Below are positions 50,406 through 58,811 of a stretch of DNA of 64,000 nucleotides, piece by piece; position 1 is the first letter of the stretch; every line of letters starts with the position of its first letter. The notes beneath the pieces were generated by a model. It ran no database searches and was not told where the DNA came from. It saw only the letters and a list, made by a program, of their open reading frames with translations. Source of the DNA: an uncultured Collinsella sp. Its GTDB lineage: Bacteria; Actinomycetota; Coriobacteriia; Coriobacteriales; Coriobacteriaceae. The translations under genes were made by a program, and so were the position numbers. The stretch covers positions 1 through 64,000 of the forward strand of contig CATYZE010000001.1 in assembly GCA_958415525.1 (NCBI GenBank), written 5' to 3'.

Positions 50406-52977
50406 TGTCTCCACCAACCTCGAGAATGTGCTCAATACGCTGCTTTGTCTTGGGAAGGCCGGTTATGGCTCCCAGGCCATCGAGCAGGTTTCTCACGCGA
50501 TCCTCTGTTCCGCAGATTTGGGGAAGGACTTTTTGGGCAACCGCGAAATCGACCGGATCATAGGTGGTCGATGCCGAGGAGGTATCCATAAGGTCGCTCG
50601 CGGTAACGATGTAATTGCGCATCATGAGCTGGGAGCGCGGGCTTACGGGATGGTTGGATGCAGCGCAGCACGCGAGCACTTCCTGGAATTTCGCCGCAAG
50701 GCCAGCGGGCATCTGCGTATCGCGGGCTCCAAATGCGGATTCGATCGTCGAGAGGGGGATAGCTGGCTCGTCGGAAAAGTCGTGCTCTTCGCTCTGAATG
50801 TCATCGATATCCAGAGGCGTGTCCTGCGCGTCGAGCATAATGACCCAGCTTCGGTCGAGGAAGCGGGGAGAGAGCTCTTCGGTTGTGTGGTCAAAGTTAA
50901 CTGTCGCGATAAAGCGCAGCCAGGAAGGGGTCGTAAAGGCGTGCCCGCCGCCAAGGGAGAGCGCCGTGGGACGGTTCCTAAACTTGTCGCACGCTAGGAG
51001 GAACGGTGACCAGTAGTGCTCGAGCGAGCTAAGGTTTGCTTCGTCTAGGAGCATGATGTAGGGGATAGGGGTGAGGTCTTTGAGCTGTTGCTCGGTGTCG
51101 AGTTGCTCAAAGGCTTGGTAAGCGGCAGCGTTTGCAGGCTCCACGCGCTCCATAAAGGGATTGTAGAAGCCGATGAAGTCCTTATAGCTGGTCCATCCGC
51201 GCTCGACTGAGACCTCGCAGAAGCGGTTTGCCTGGGGCTGGGTAAGCCCCAAGGCTCCGGCGAGTATTCCCGCGAGGCTCGTCTTGCCCGTGCCCGGCAT
51301 ACCGGCAAAGGTAGTGATATAGCCTTGCGTAAGGCAGATCATAAGGTTAGCGATATCGTTGCGGGTAAAGTCGCGTCCAGCTCGATTGATGACGGTATCG
51401 CTCATGCGGTCTAAAAGGTCCGAAGCTGACAGTTTATCGTCGGGCAGCATGGCGGGTATGGTCAAAGTGGGGGCTACTTCATTTGCTTGTTGCGGGTTTG
51501 CCAAGGGGGCGGTTCCCGCCGGTACGGGATTGACCGCTCCCAGAATCTCGCGAACGACGGTCGACTCGAGGAGCTTTTCGCTCGCAGTCATCTCATCCTT
51601 AAACGACTCGACGACATTTTTAATGGCTCGCTTGGCAAGGACCTTGCCTTCTTCTAGGTTTTCGAGATCTGCTTTCGCGCTTCTGAGGTCCTCGAGCGTC
51701 TTATCGAGCTCTGCCTTGCGTCCGGTGAGCTCCGCTTCCGTCTCGGCTACGATTCGTGCTTTGACTTCGTCGCGGCTAGCTTCCGCCTCATCGGCGGCTG
51801 CCTTGGCGTCACGCGCTCGCTGCTCTGCTTGAGCAGTTTCTTCTTGGGCTTTTTGGATTTGTTTTTCCAGGTCCGCTTGGCGGCGTGCAACCTCTTGGCG
51901 AATCTGCTCGTTCTCTTTGACCTTGTCGTAGAACTCTGCAAAGTGCTCGTCGTCTAGAACGTACTGTGCGAGCTGCTCGCTAGAGACGGTGTCGATAATC
52001 TCGCGTTTGCGGCTGTCGGAAAGGGTCGACCACTCTTCGTACTTGCTCAGTGCGGTGAGCATACGTTTGCGTCGCTCTGGGGTTGTGACGATCTTCGTCT
52101 CGAGGTCGGTACAGGCCTCAATAGCCGTCTTAAGATTGCGGGCTTCGTTTTTTGAGAGGCCAACTTCGGTGGTGCGGGATACTCGGGCGATAGCGCTCAA
52201 AACCGTTTCATTGGGCATCCAGTCATACTTGCGATTGCTGGATGTAAATCGAGTTTTGATTTCGTCGATGTCGAGAAGGCGTGCATAGGGATTGCCCTCC
52301 CCATCGTTTACGGTGAGCTTAAAGGCAAAGCTCGACGCTTTTTCGGCAAAGATGTACTCGTCAAAAGACTGAACGGCCTTGATGGAATAGACGCCGGGTG
52401 CCTTTTGCTCAATCTCGAATGGCCCGTAGAGGTTAGGCTGGTCGTCTATTTCCTGGCGCAGCATGATGTACTTGGTGAGCGGCATTGCCTGTGAAACAGA
52501 CGGATGAATGGTGCTGACGAGCGGTTGGCTGAAATCGATCAGCCCGTCGTCTGCGGAGATAATCTGAACAAGGCGTGATGAGATTTGGCTTTTTCTGAAC
52601 TCGACAAAGTCGATGTTGCTGCGTCCCGGCCTCCAGTTGTAATTGGCAATTGAGTTGTAGCGATGATGTTCCAGATGGGGATAGTAGTTATTCTCCATGA
52701 ACTGGTCGACATCAACGTTGGTTTTCATAACGACGAGTCGGCCAAAAATACCTTCGTATTCTTCTTTGGTTTTGCCTTCGAGTGTTACCGGGAGGCCGCC
52801 GATTTCGGGGAAGGTCGTGGTATCGATTCGCGTTATCTTGTCTTCGTCTACGAGGTATTGAGGATAGGTAATTGCTCGTTTTGGAGATGGGCCACCGTAC
52901 TCCACGTAGGTGATCATTTCCTTGCGAACGCATTCCGAGATACTCGTAACCTTACGCGATGCGAGCGTGAAGCCCAT
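50380..52977 (-). CDS. McrB-like AAA+ NTPase with coiled coil
   Basis: 865 aa. The N-terminal 330 residues are a probable DNA-sensing module of unknown fold. Residues about 350-470 form a long charged coiled coil (EQIRQEVARRQADLEKQIQK and on). The AAA+ domain has Walker A GMPGTGKTSLAG near 556-567, Walker B IPYIMLLDEANLSSLEHYWS near 634, and RFIATVNFDHTTEELSPRFL near 688, at the position of the McrB GTPase MNxxD signature (here VNFD). ATG behind AAAGGAG. It precedes and overlaps the nuclease gene. Layout resembles coiled-coil McrBC relatives that restrict modified DNA; base specificity (ATP or GTP) is unclear. Confidence 0.75.
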   Translation of the reverse strand: MGFTLASRKVTSISECVRKEMITYVEYGGPSPKRAITYPQYLVDEDKITRIDTTTFPEIGGLPVTLEGKTKEEYEGIFGRLVVMKTNVDVDQFMENNYYPHLEHHRYNSIANYNWRPGRSNIDFVEFRKSQISSRLVQIISADDGLIDFSQPLVSTIHPSVSQAMPLTKYIMLRQEIDDQPNLYGPFEIEQKAPGVYSIKAVQSFDEYIFAEKASSFAFKLTVNDGEGNPYARLLDIDEIKTRFTSSNRKYDWMPNETVLSAIARVSRTTEVGLSKNEARNLKTAIEACTDLETKIVTTPERRKRMLTALSKYEEWSTLSDSRKREIIDTVSSEQLAQYVLDDEHFAEFYDKVKENEQIRQEVARRQADLEKQIQKAQEETAQAEQRARDAKAAADEAEASRDEVKARIVAETEAELTGRKAELDKTLEDLRSAKADLENLEEGKVLAKRAIKNVVESFKDEMTASEKLLESTVVREILGAVNPVPAGTAPLANPQQANEVAPTLTIPAMLPDDKLSASDLLDRMSDTVINRAGRDFTRNDIANLMICLTQGYITTFAGMPGTGKTSLAGILAGALGLTQPQANRFCEVSVERGWTSYKDFIGFYNPFMERVEPANAAAYQAFEQLDTEQQLKDLTPIPYIMLLDEANLSSLEHYWSPFLLACDKFRNRPTALSLGGGHAFTTPSWLRFIATVNFDHTTEELSPRFLDRSWVIMLDAQDTPLDIDDIQSEEHDFSDEPAIPLSTIESAFGARDTQMPAGLAAKFQEVLACCAASNHPVSPRSQLMMRNYIVTASDLMDTSSASTTYDPVDFAVAQKVLPQICGTEDRVRNLLDGLGAITGLPKTKQRIEHILEVGGDSGFYQFFA

Positions 52978-53046
52978 GAGCGGCTCCTTTCAACACTGCC
53001 AAGACAGATGACCGACTAATAGTCAATTCTACGGAGGCTGCCAGCA

Positions 53047-53066
53047 ATTTTGTTGAGCAACAAAAT
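53047..53066. promoter_or_regulatory. Palindrome upstream of the McrBC-like operon
   Basis: ATTTTGTTG-AG-CAACAAAAT, perfect 9-bp arms, 70 bases before the AAA+ gene start. It shares TTGTTG-NN-CAACAA with 37093-37106 upstream of the DISARM-like operon. Confidence 0.6.
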
Positions 53067-53173
53067 CGATTACGCGAACGGTCGGTTACATGAGGCGGGT
53101 GTCAGTTAACCGACTTGTCGCCATGCCGCATGGGCTTTCGACGAGACCGGCACGGCATGGCGGCCAATGCTGC

Positions 53174-53596
53174 CTACACCATCGCAATCCCGCGTGCCGC
53201 ACTCAACAGCTCATACTCCCTCTGGCTCCAATGGCGCAGCTCGGCCGCGTCGACGGCGTCACGACACAAGTCCAAAAACGCCTCGGCTCTCTCGCAGAAG
53301 CACTCGCGAGCAAAGACGCCGGATCCGTCCGCAACGCACACGCCGTCTGCAAACAGCTTCCAACTCGACGGCTCGCGCGAGTCGTCTCCGAGCAGCTTGA
53401 TCTGCAGAACATGCGGGTTGCCAGCAGCACAGAGCTCTTCCTCGAGCTTCTGTACCGTAAAGCGCATCTGGTGGGAGAGACTACTCTTGACCATGGCCGA
53501 GGCATAGCCGTTCGGCTTGTCCAGAAGATGCATTCTTTTTGGTTTGACGACCAGATTGTGGAAGTTGCGCTCGCTGCGCACAGAGAAATTGTCCAT
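53174..53596 (-). CDS. Hypothetical 140-aa protein
   Basis: Not recognised. Starts MDNFSVRSERNFHNLVVKPK behind an excellent TGAAAGGAGTCCGT ribosome site, which fixes the start. The middle has alternating hydrophobic strands (HQMRFTVQKLEEEL, HVLQIKLLGDDS, WKLFADGVCVADGSG) suggesting a small alpha/beta fold, and a C-terminal helix FLDLCRDAVDAAELRHWSQR. GC content and codon use match the core genome rather than the AT-rich island genes. It stands alone between the McrBC-like operon and the ATPase gene. Confidence 0.6.
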   Translation of the reverse strand: MDNFSVRSERNFHNLVVKPKRMHLLDKPNGYASAMVKSSLSHQMRFTVQKLEEELCAAGNPHVLQIKLLGDDSREPSSWKLFADGVCVADGSGVFARECFCERAEAFLDLCRDAVDAAELRHWSQREYELLSAARGIAMV

Positions 53597-53814
53597 ACGG
53601 ACTCCTTTCATCGATGTTGGCAGGGCCACCGTGCCTCTTGGCCGGTTGGCGTCGGGATCGTGGAGCCAACTCTCTACCCCGACTCTGGATAAAACGTGCC
53701 CGCTCCTTGCAGGCACGGTGGAGTCTATCAGCGCGCGCGGACACAAATCAAGCGCGCTTGCGAAATGACGCGCGGGCGGCGCTTGATTTCGCCGGCTGCT
53801 GTTAGGCTTAAATT

Positions 53815-53928
53815 CGAAAAAATGTCGAAATATCCCATGTAAAAGTACGGAAAAGTGTCGTGATACACACTTTAAAACCTCGAAAAAGTGTCGAAATGAG
53901 CACCTAGCAACCACGGAAAAGTGTATCC
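53815..53928 (+). repeat. Four 33-bp direct repeats upstream of the DUF4143-type ATPase
   Basis: CGAAAAAATGTCG, CGGAAAAGTGTCG, CGAAAAAGTGTCG and CGGAAAAGTGTAT begin at 53815, 53848, 53881 and 53914, exactly 33 apart. AT-rich, immediately upstream of the gene start at 53964. Likely a multi-site operator or promoter array; compare the 23-bp repeats at 31948. Confidence 0.7.
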
Positions 53929-53963
53929 TAGTGCTAAAACAGCACGTAATAAGGGGTACGCTT

Positions 53964-55286
53964 ATGCTGCAGAGAAAAGCGAAAGCACAGTTTGAATCTT
54001 GGCTTGCCTCGTCGCCTAACAAGGCTCTTTTGGTCAAGGGCGCCCGACAGGTGGGAAAGTCATATTTGGTCAACGTCTTTGCAAGCGAATCGTTCGAAAA
54101 TGTCGTGACGTTCGACCTTATCGCCGACGCGTCCGTGCGCGATTCGTTTTTGGCGGCAAAAAGCGCGGATGACCTGCTTATGCGCATGTCTATTGCTGCA
54201 ACGCAGCCGATGGTTGCGAACAAGACCGTTGTGGTTATCGACGAGGTGCAGCGATGCCCCAACGTGGTGACGTTTATCAAATATCTGGTCCAGCGCGGCG
54301 ACTTTCGATACATCCTTACCGGATCGCTCCTTGGCGTTGAGCTCGAGGGCATCGATTCCCTGCCGGTGGGGTATGTCGAGCAGGTCCAGATGTACCCGCT
54401 CGACTTTGAGGAGTTTTGCTGGGCAAATGGCGTTGGTGCCAGCGTGTTTGACATGCTCAGGGGCTGTCTAAAGAATGAGGGGGAGCTTCCCGGCTATCTG
54501 TATGACCGCTTGCTCGATCTGTTCCATCAGTATGTGGTGGTGGGAGGCATGCCCGACGCGGTCAATTCCTTCTTGGCGACGCGCAATGTCGACGAGGTTC
54601 GAAACATCCACCGCGATCTTCACGCCCTGTATCGCGATGACATCGCAAAGTACGCTCCGTCCGAGCTGCGCTTGGTTATTCGCGATATCTATGATCTGAT
54701 TCCCAGCGAGGCCGGTTCCAAAAACAAGCGATTCAAACTGTCATCGATTAACGGTGTCAAACGTTTTTCGCAGGTGACAGATCATTTCCTCTGGCTATCG
54801 GAGGCGGGTGTCGCGCTTCCTGTGTATAACGTAACGGCGCCCGTGGCACCCCTTTTATTGGGGGAGCAACGAAATCTGTTTAAGCTGTTTTACTTGGACA
54901 CCGGAATGCTTATGTCGTCGTATTCCAAAAGGGTCGCCCAAGGCGTTTTTGATGGGGAGGCAGAAGGCCCCTTTGGCATGAATATGGGGGCGGCATTCGA
55001 GGGCTTCGTTGCCCAAGAGCTCAAAGCCCACGGATTTAGATTGCGCTACTTTACGTCCAAAAAGGTCGGTGAGCTCGATTTTGTGGAAGAGACGTTCGAT
55101 GGGGAAGTGCTCGCCATCGAGGTCAAATCGGGCAAGAGCTTTAAGTCCCACGCGGCGCTCGATAACGCACTGGCAACGAAGGGCTACGGAATCGATCGCG
55201 CCCTGGTACTTGCGGAATGTAATCTTCACCGCGATGGTGACGTGCTGTATCTGCCCATCTTTATGGCAGGGCTTTTGGAGCCGTAA
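53964..55286 (+). CDS. AAA+ ATPase with DUF4143 C-terminal domain
   Basis: 440 aa. Walker A KGARQVGKSYLV (residues about 25-36), Walker B TVVVIDEVQRCPNV (about 90-103), sensor RYILTGSLLGVELEGI. The C-terminal DUF4143 domain ends with a PD-(D/E)XK-like site KKVGELDFVEE ... VLAIEVKSGKSFKSHAA (about 364-393). A common orphan ATPase family of gut anaerobes, function unproven. ATG 53964 is behind AAGGGG; GTG 53931 is in frame but would start inside the last repeat unit. Complete, unlike the remnant at 32040-32450. The upstream exact-period repeats are the unusual feature. Confidence 0.85.
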   Translation: MLQRKAKAQFESWLASSPNKALLVKGARQVGKSYLVNVFASESFENVVTFDLIADASVRDSFLAAKSADDLLMRMSIAATQPMVANKTVVVIDEVQRCPNVVTFIKYLVQRGDFRYILTGSLLGVELEGIDSLPVGYVEQVQMYPLDFEEFCWANGVGASVFDMLRGCLKNEGELPGYLYDRLLDLFHQYVVVGGMPDAVNSFLATRNVDEVRNIHRDLHALYRDDIAKYAPSELRLVIRDIYDLIPSEAGSKNKRFKLSSINGVKRFSQVTDHFLWLSEAGVALPVYNVTAPVAPLLLGEQRNLFKLFYLDTGMLMSSYSKRVAQGVFDGEAEGPFGMNMGAAFEGFVAQELKAHGFRLRYFTSKKVGELDFVEETFDGEVLAIEVKSGKSFKSHAALDNALATKGYGIDRALVLAECNLHRDGDVLYLPIFMAGLLEP

Positions 55287-55323
55287 CGTGCCGCCGACTC
55301 TTCCGACCCTCCCTTAGCTCTCG

Positions 55324-56310
55324 CTACTCATCGTCTCCGTCGTTGGGGTCGCCCTTGAGGGTGTTGATGTCCAGATACTCGTTATCGTCCTCTTTTTGCT
55401 GGGTCTCCGACTCCGCTTGGGTGGGGCCGGAGAACAGTCGGAATCCCTCAAACGCAATGACACAGAGCAGGGCAATGACAATGGCGATAAAGGCAACCTT
55501 GACTGCCTGCGGAAATTCCGAAAAACGCAGCGCCTTTTCCTCGGCGTAATAATCGGCGAAGCGCTCTTCGCCCGTGCTTTTGGTATACGCCGGCGCGGAC
55601 GCGACCTCCGGGTCATATTCCGGTGCAGGCGTGGCAGCGTACGGATCGTTGAGATAATCGCTCGATGCGGTGCCATAATCCTCGGTCTCGATGCGATCGG
55701 TGCCAGCATAGCCATCGGAATAATCGGAATATGCCGCACCGCCCTCATAGTCCGCGGCGCTCGTGTTGGCGGCAAAAAGCGGGTTAACTGGAACGTCGAG
55801 CGCCGGCATGCCGGTAGAGGTCTCATCCAGATCGGCTGCAGCCCAGGAATCGTAGGCAACCTGATGGGCAACGGGCTCATCGAGCCTTGTGACCGGAGAC
55901 TTGCGTGCCGCAGGAACGGGCAACTGCTGGGCGCTGTACATAACGGTGCTGTCGGCCGATTTGCTCCGCGTCGCCGCAGCGAGAAATGCCGCCGTCTCGG
56001 ACGGGTCGCTTGCGGGGCGGGGAGTGGGCGTGGGCGCCGAAATGGGTGCGGGCGTAGACGCGGGCGTCGAAACAGGCGGCTGCGCAGGAGTCGGCGCAGA
56101 TGCGGACTTAGGCGCAAGTGCGGGATTGGGGCTTGACGGGCGAGCCCCACCGCCCATGAGTTCGTCGGCGGTCCACGGGCGATCATCCATCACGTCGTCA
56201 AGGTTCAGCGAAAACAGGTCGTCTTCACCCTCATCGAACATGCGGTTCACATGTCCACCAATTGCCGGAATCAATCCGCGACCGGTGCATGATGCCTTGC
56301 TCAACGCCAT
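55324..56310 (-). CDS. Proline-rich acidic protein with C-terminal membrane anchor
   Basis: 328 aa, no recognised family. After MALSKASCTGRGLIPAIGGH comes a short acidic motif DEGEDDLFSLNLDDVMDDRP (about residues 26-45), then a Pro/Ala/Ser-Thr linker (about 55-105, with PTPAQPPVSTPASTPAP), a Tyr/Asp/Ser-rich region and a single membrane helix near 274-294 (VAFIAIVIALLCVIAFEGFR) followed by a short acidic tail. There is no N-terminal signal peptide, so it is probably tail-anchored with the long disordered part in the cytoplasm. ATG 56310 follows AAAGGGTGG; a longer frame to 56406 lacks a ribosome site. Confidence 0.65.
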   Translation of the reverse strand: MALSKASCTGRGLIPAIGGHVNRMFDEGEDDLFSLNLDDVMDDRPWTADELMGGGARPSSPNPALAPKSASAPTPAQPPVSTPASTPAPISAPTPTPRPASDPSETAAFLAAATRSKSADSTVMYSAQQLPVPAARKSPVTRLDEPVAHQVAYDSWAAADLDETSTGMPALDVPVNPLFAANTSAADYEGGAAYSDYSDGYAGTDRIETEDYGTASSDYLNDPYAATPAPEYDPEVASAPAYTKSTGEERFADYYAEEKALRFSEFPQAVKVAFIAIVIALLCVIAFEGFRLFSGPTQAESETQQKEDDNEYLDINTLKGDPNDGDDE

Positions 56311-56433
56311 TCTGTTCCACCCTTTCGAAATACTAATGTCATCGATTATATGGAACTTTCCAAGCGGCTCGGTCTTGGATTCATGCTTTCCAGAACTCGC
56401 GCCCAAAAGGGGAGGGGCAATCTAGGCGAGTGC

Positions 56434-57087
56434 CTACTTGTCGTCGGCCGCCGCCTTGGCCTCATTGAGGTAGCTATAGAAGCTGTACTTGGAGATGCCA
56501 AAGAACTCGCAGGCGCGCTCGCTCGACTTGGAAATGAGGAAGGCGCCGCGACGGTCGAGGTAGCCAATGGCGCGAATGCGCTCATCTTTGGTCATAAGGG
56601 CTGCCGGCTTGCCCACGTATTGCTCGCACTCGCGCAGCAGGTCCTCGAGCAGGTCGCCGATGTTTTTGGTAATGGGCTCGGGCTCGGTGTAGCCCGTGCC
56701 GCCGGTGCCGGTAAAGGCATCGAGCGAGCGCTCAAAAGCCTTCATGAGCGTAATGTCAAAGTTAATGCCCAAAATGCCGACGGGCTTGCCCTCGTCGTTG
56801 CGGATAAAGATGGTCGAGGACTTGAGCAGCTTGCCATCGGCGGTTTTGGTGAGGTATGGCTCGCGGTCGTGCACGTCGGTGGTGCCCTCGTGCATGGACT
56901 CAAGCACAATATGGCTGGGGCCGTCACCCAGTTTGCGCCCGCTGACGTGGCCGTTTTCGATCACTACGATGGAGTGGTCCACGTCATCGGTCTCCAGATC
57001 GTGGACGACGATTTCGCAGTTGGGGCCAAATTGGAGCGCCAGGCCGTGTGCAAGGCGCTTGTAGAACTCAATCTGTGCGGGGGTCAT
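56434..57087 (-). CDS. YheO-type PAS/HTH transcriptional regulator
   Basis: 217 aa. YheO-like PAS domain (LQFGPNCEIVVHDLETDDVD, GHVSGRKLGDGPSH, FIRNDEGKPVGILGINFDI) plus a C-terminal HTH ending ACEFFGISKYSFYSYLNEAK. Same architecture as the regulator at 12595-13251 but clearly diverged. Divergent from ygeX with 277 AT-rich bases between, containing two AACAAA-type inverted repeats. Regulation of the ygeX-ygeY-ygeW half of the purine cluster is the natural inference; the ligand may be a purine-degradation intermediate or an amino acid such as diaminopropionate. Confidence 0.87.
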   Translation of the reverse strand: MTPAQIEFYKRLAHGLALQFGPNCEIVVHDLETDDVDHSIVVIENGHVSGRKLGDGPSHIVLESMHEGTTDVHDREPYLTKTADGKLLKSSTIFIRNDEGKPVGILGINFDITLMKAFERSLDAFTGTGGTGYTEPEPITKNIGDLLEDLLRECEQYVGKPAALMTKDERIRAIGYLDRRGAFLISKSSERACEFFGISKYSFYSYLNEAKAAADDK

Positions 57088-57206
57088 GGGTGCCTTCCTA
57101 AAAATTAGTTTGGGCTCACTGTGCCATAAACCCCACTTGTTCGCAAATAACGAAAGCGTCGCTGTGTTATGTGACCGTTCGGCGGCGAAAAGGTACCGAT
57201 TACGGC

Positions 57207-57274
57207 AACAAACAATTTGTTAGGTTTTCCAATCAAAAAGTGTGATAGAACAGTGCTAACAAACTTTTTGTTTG
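57207..57274. promoter_or_regulatory. Pair of operator-like repeats before ygeX
   Basis: AACAAA-CAA-TTTGTT (57207-57221) and CAAAC-TTTTT-GTTTG (57260-57274, inside AACAAACTTTTTGTTTG) lie about 51 bases apart in the spacer between the YheO-type regulator and ygeX. Candidate binding sites. Confidence 0.45.
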
Positions 57275-57364
57275 GCATCCACATAAAAGTTCAGTCGCAT
57301 GAATGGGAATGGGCTGAAACGCGTATGCGGGGGCCGGCAAGAGAGAACTTAAGGAGTTCACCGT

Positions 57365-58579
57365 ATGGCCGATAAGATCCAGTGGGCGGGCAACACGATG
57401 CCCAAGAGCGATGACAAGCACTTGGGAATCATGAGCCTCGACCACGTGAAGAAGGCCCGCGCCTTTCACCAGTCGTTCCCCCAGTACACCGTCACTCCGC
57501 TTGCCCGCCTGGATGGCCAGGCCGCGCGCCTGGGCCTGTCCAACTTGTGCGTTAAGGACGAGAGCTATCGCTTTGGCCTCAACGCCTTTAAGGTTCTGGG
57601 CGGTTCGTTTGCCATGGCCAACTACATTGCCGACGAGACCGGCAAGGACGTTGCCGAGTGCACCTTCGATTACCTGACCTCCGATCAGCTTGCCAAGGAC
57701 TTTGGCCAGGCCACCTTCTTTACCGCCACCGACGGCAATCATGGCCGCGGCGTGGCATGGGCTGCCAACAAGCTGGGCCAGAAGGCTGTCGTGCACATGC
57801 CCAAGGGTTCCACCAAGCCCCGCTTTGATAACATTGCCGCCGAGGGCGCCACGGTGACCATCGAAGAGGTCAACTACGACGAGTGCGTGCGCATGGCCGC
57901 CGCCGAGGCCGACGCCTGCGAGCGCGGCGTCATCGTTCAGGACACCGCCTGGGAGGGCTACGAGAAGATCCCGTCCTGGATCATGGAGGGTTACGGCACC
58001 ATGGCATCCGAGGCTGCCGAGCAGCTGCGCGAGATGGCCATCAACCGCCCGACGCACGTGTTTGTCCAGGCTGGCGTGGGTTCGCTCGCCGGCGCCGTGG
58101 TGGGCTACTTCACCAACCTGTATCCCGATAACCCGCCCACCTTCGTCGTGGTCGAGTGCGCGCCTGCCGCCTGTCTGTACAAGGGCGCTGCCGCCGGCGA
58201 CGGCGACCCGCGCATCGTGGACGGCGACATGCCCTCCATCATGGCCGGTCTGTGCTGCGGCGAGCCCAACATTCTGGGCTGGGATATCCTGCGCAACCAC
58301 ACCACTGCCTTTGTGTCCTGCCCCGACTGGGTCACCGCTCGCGGCATGCGCACCCTGGGCGCTCCCGAGAAGGGCGACCCGCGCGTCATCTCCGGCGAGT
58401 CCGGCGCCGTGACCACCGGTCTGGTCGAGACCCTTATGCTCGATCCCGAGTACGCCGAGCTCAAGGAGCTCATCGGCCTGGACAAGACGAGCTCCGTGCT
58501 CTGCTTCTCCACGGAAGGTGACACGGATCCGGATCAGTACCGTCGCATCGTCTGGGAGGGCGAGTATCCGACCTGCTAA
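57365..58579 (+). CDS. ygeX: Diaminopropionate ammonia-lyase (YgeX)
   Basis: PLP fold-type II enzyme converting 2,3-diaminopropionate to pyruvate and two ammonia; in gut bacteria it is part of the gene set needed for anaerobic uric acid breakdown. 404 aa. PLP-lysine motif RFGLNAFKVLGGSFAMA near residues 62-78, the Asn/Gly-rich TDGNHGRGVAWAANKLG near 123, and the Gly-rich phosphate-binding region QAGVGSLAGAVVGYF near 236. ATG 57365 is behind TTAAGGAG. First gene of the right cluster half; orientation and order X-Y-W differ from E. coli (W-X-Y). Confidence 0.94.
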   Translation: MADKIQWAGNTMPKSDDKHLGIMSLDHVKKARAFHQSFPQYTVTPLARLDGQAARLGLSNLCVKDESYRFGLNAFKVLGGSFAMANYIADETGKDVAECTFDYLTSDQLAKDFGQATFFTATDGNHGRGVAWAANKLGQKAVVHMPKGSTKPRFDNIAAEGATVTIEEVNYDECVRMAAAEADACERGVIVQDTAWEGYEKIPSWIMEGYGTMASEAAEQLREMAINRPTHVFVQAGVGSLAGAVVGYFTNLYPDNPPTFVVVECAPAACLYKGAAAGDGDPRIVDGDMPSIMAGLCCGEPNILGWDILRNHTTAFVSCPDWVTARGMRTLGAPEKGDPRVISGESGAVTTGLVETLMLDPEYAELKELIGLDKTSSVLCFSTEGDTDPDQYRRIVWEGEYPTC

Positions 58580-58653
58580 TCGTTGGGCGGCGCAACGCGC
58601 CGCGCCAAATTCCTATTAGACCCCCTATGTCCTGCAGATGCATGAGCCCGGGA

Positions 58654-58771
58654 GGCGGAGCGATACCTATTTGCTCCGTCGCGAGTTCCGCACGCAAAGG
58701 AAAGCACTTAATGTGCTTTCCGTCTTGCGCAGGACTGTCCGAGCAGCGGAGTAAATAGGTATCGCTCCGCC
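58654..58771. repeat. Branched structured intergenic element
   Basis: Outer arms 58654-58678 (GGCGGAGCGATACC then TATTTGCTCCG) and 58747-58771 are inverted complements with one mismatch. Inside is hairpin GGAAAGCAC-TTAAT-GTGCTTTCC (58699-58721) bracketed by GCAA/TTGC, then CAGGACTGT and GAGCAGC. The core recurs at 1-50 with a compensatory stem change. It lies between ygeX and ygeY. Structured RNA or MITE/REP-like element. Confidence 0.65.
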
Positions 58772-58811
58772 ACCTCACAGGTAGATTCCTTCGTTTGAAA
58801 GGTTATGAACA

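Noticed and set aside
53597..54454. Extension of the 140-aa minus-strand frame up to 426 codons
   Set aside because: The upstream part is antisense to the DUF4143-type ATPase; the ATG at 53596 has a strong Shine-Dalgarno sequence and explains the gene fully.
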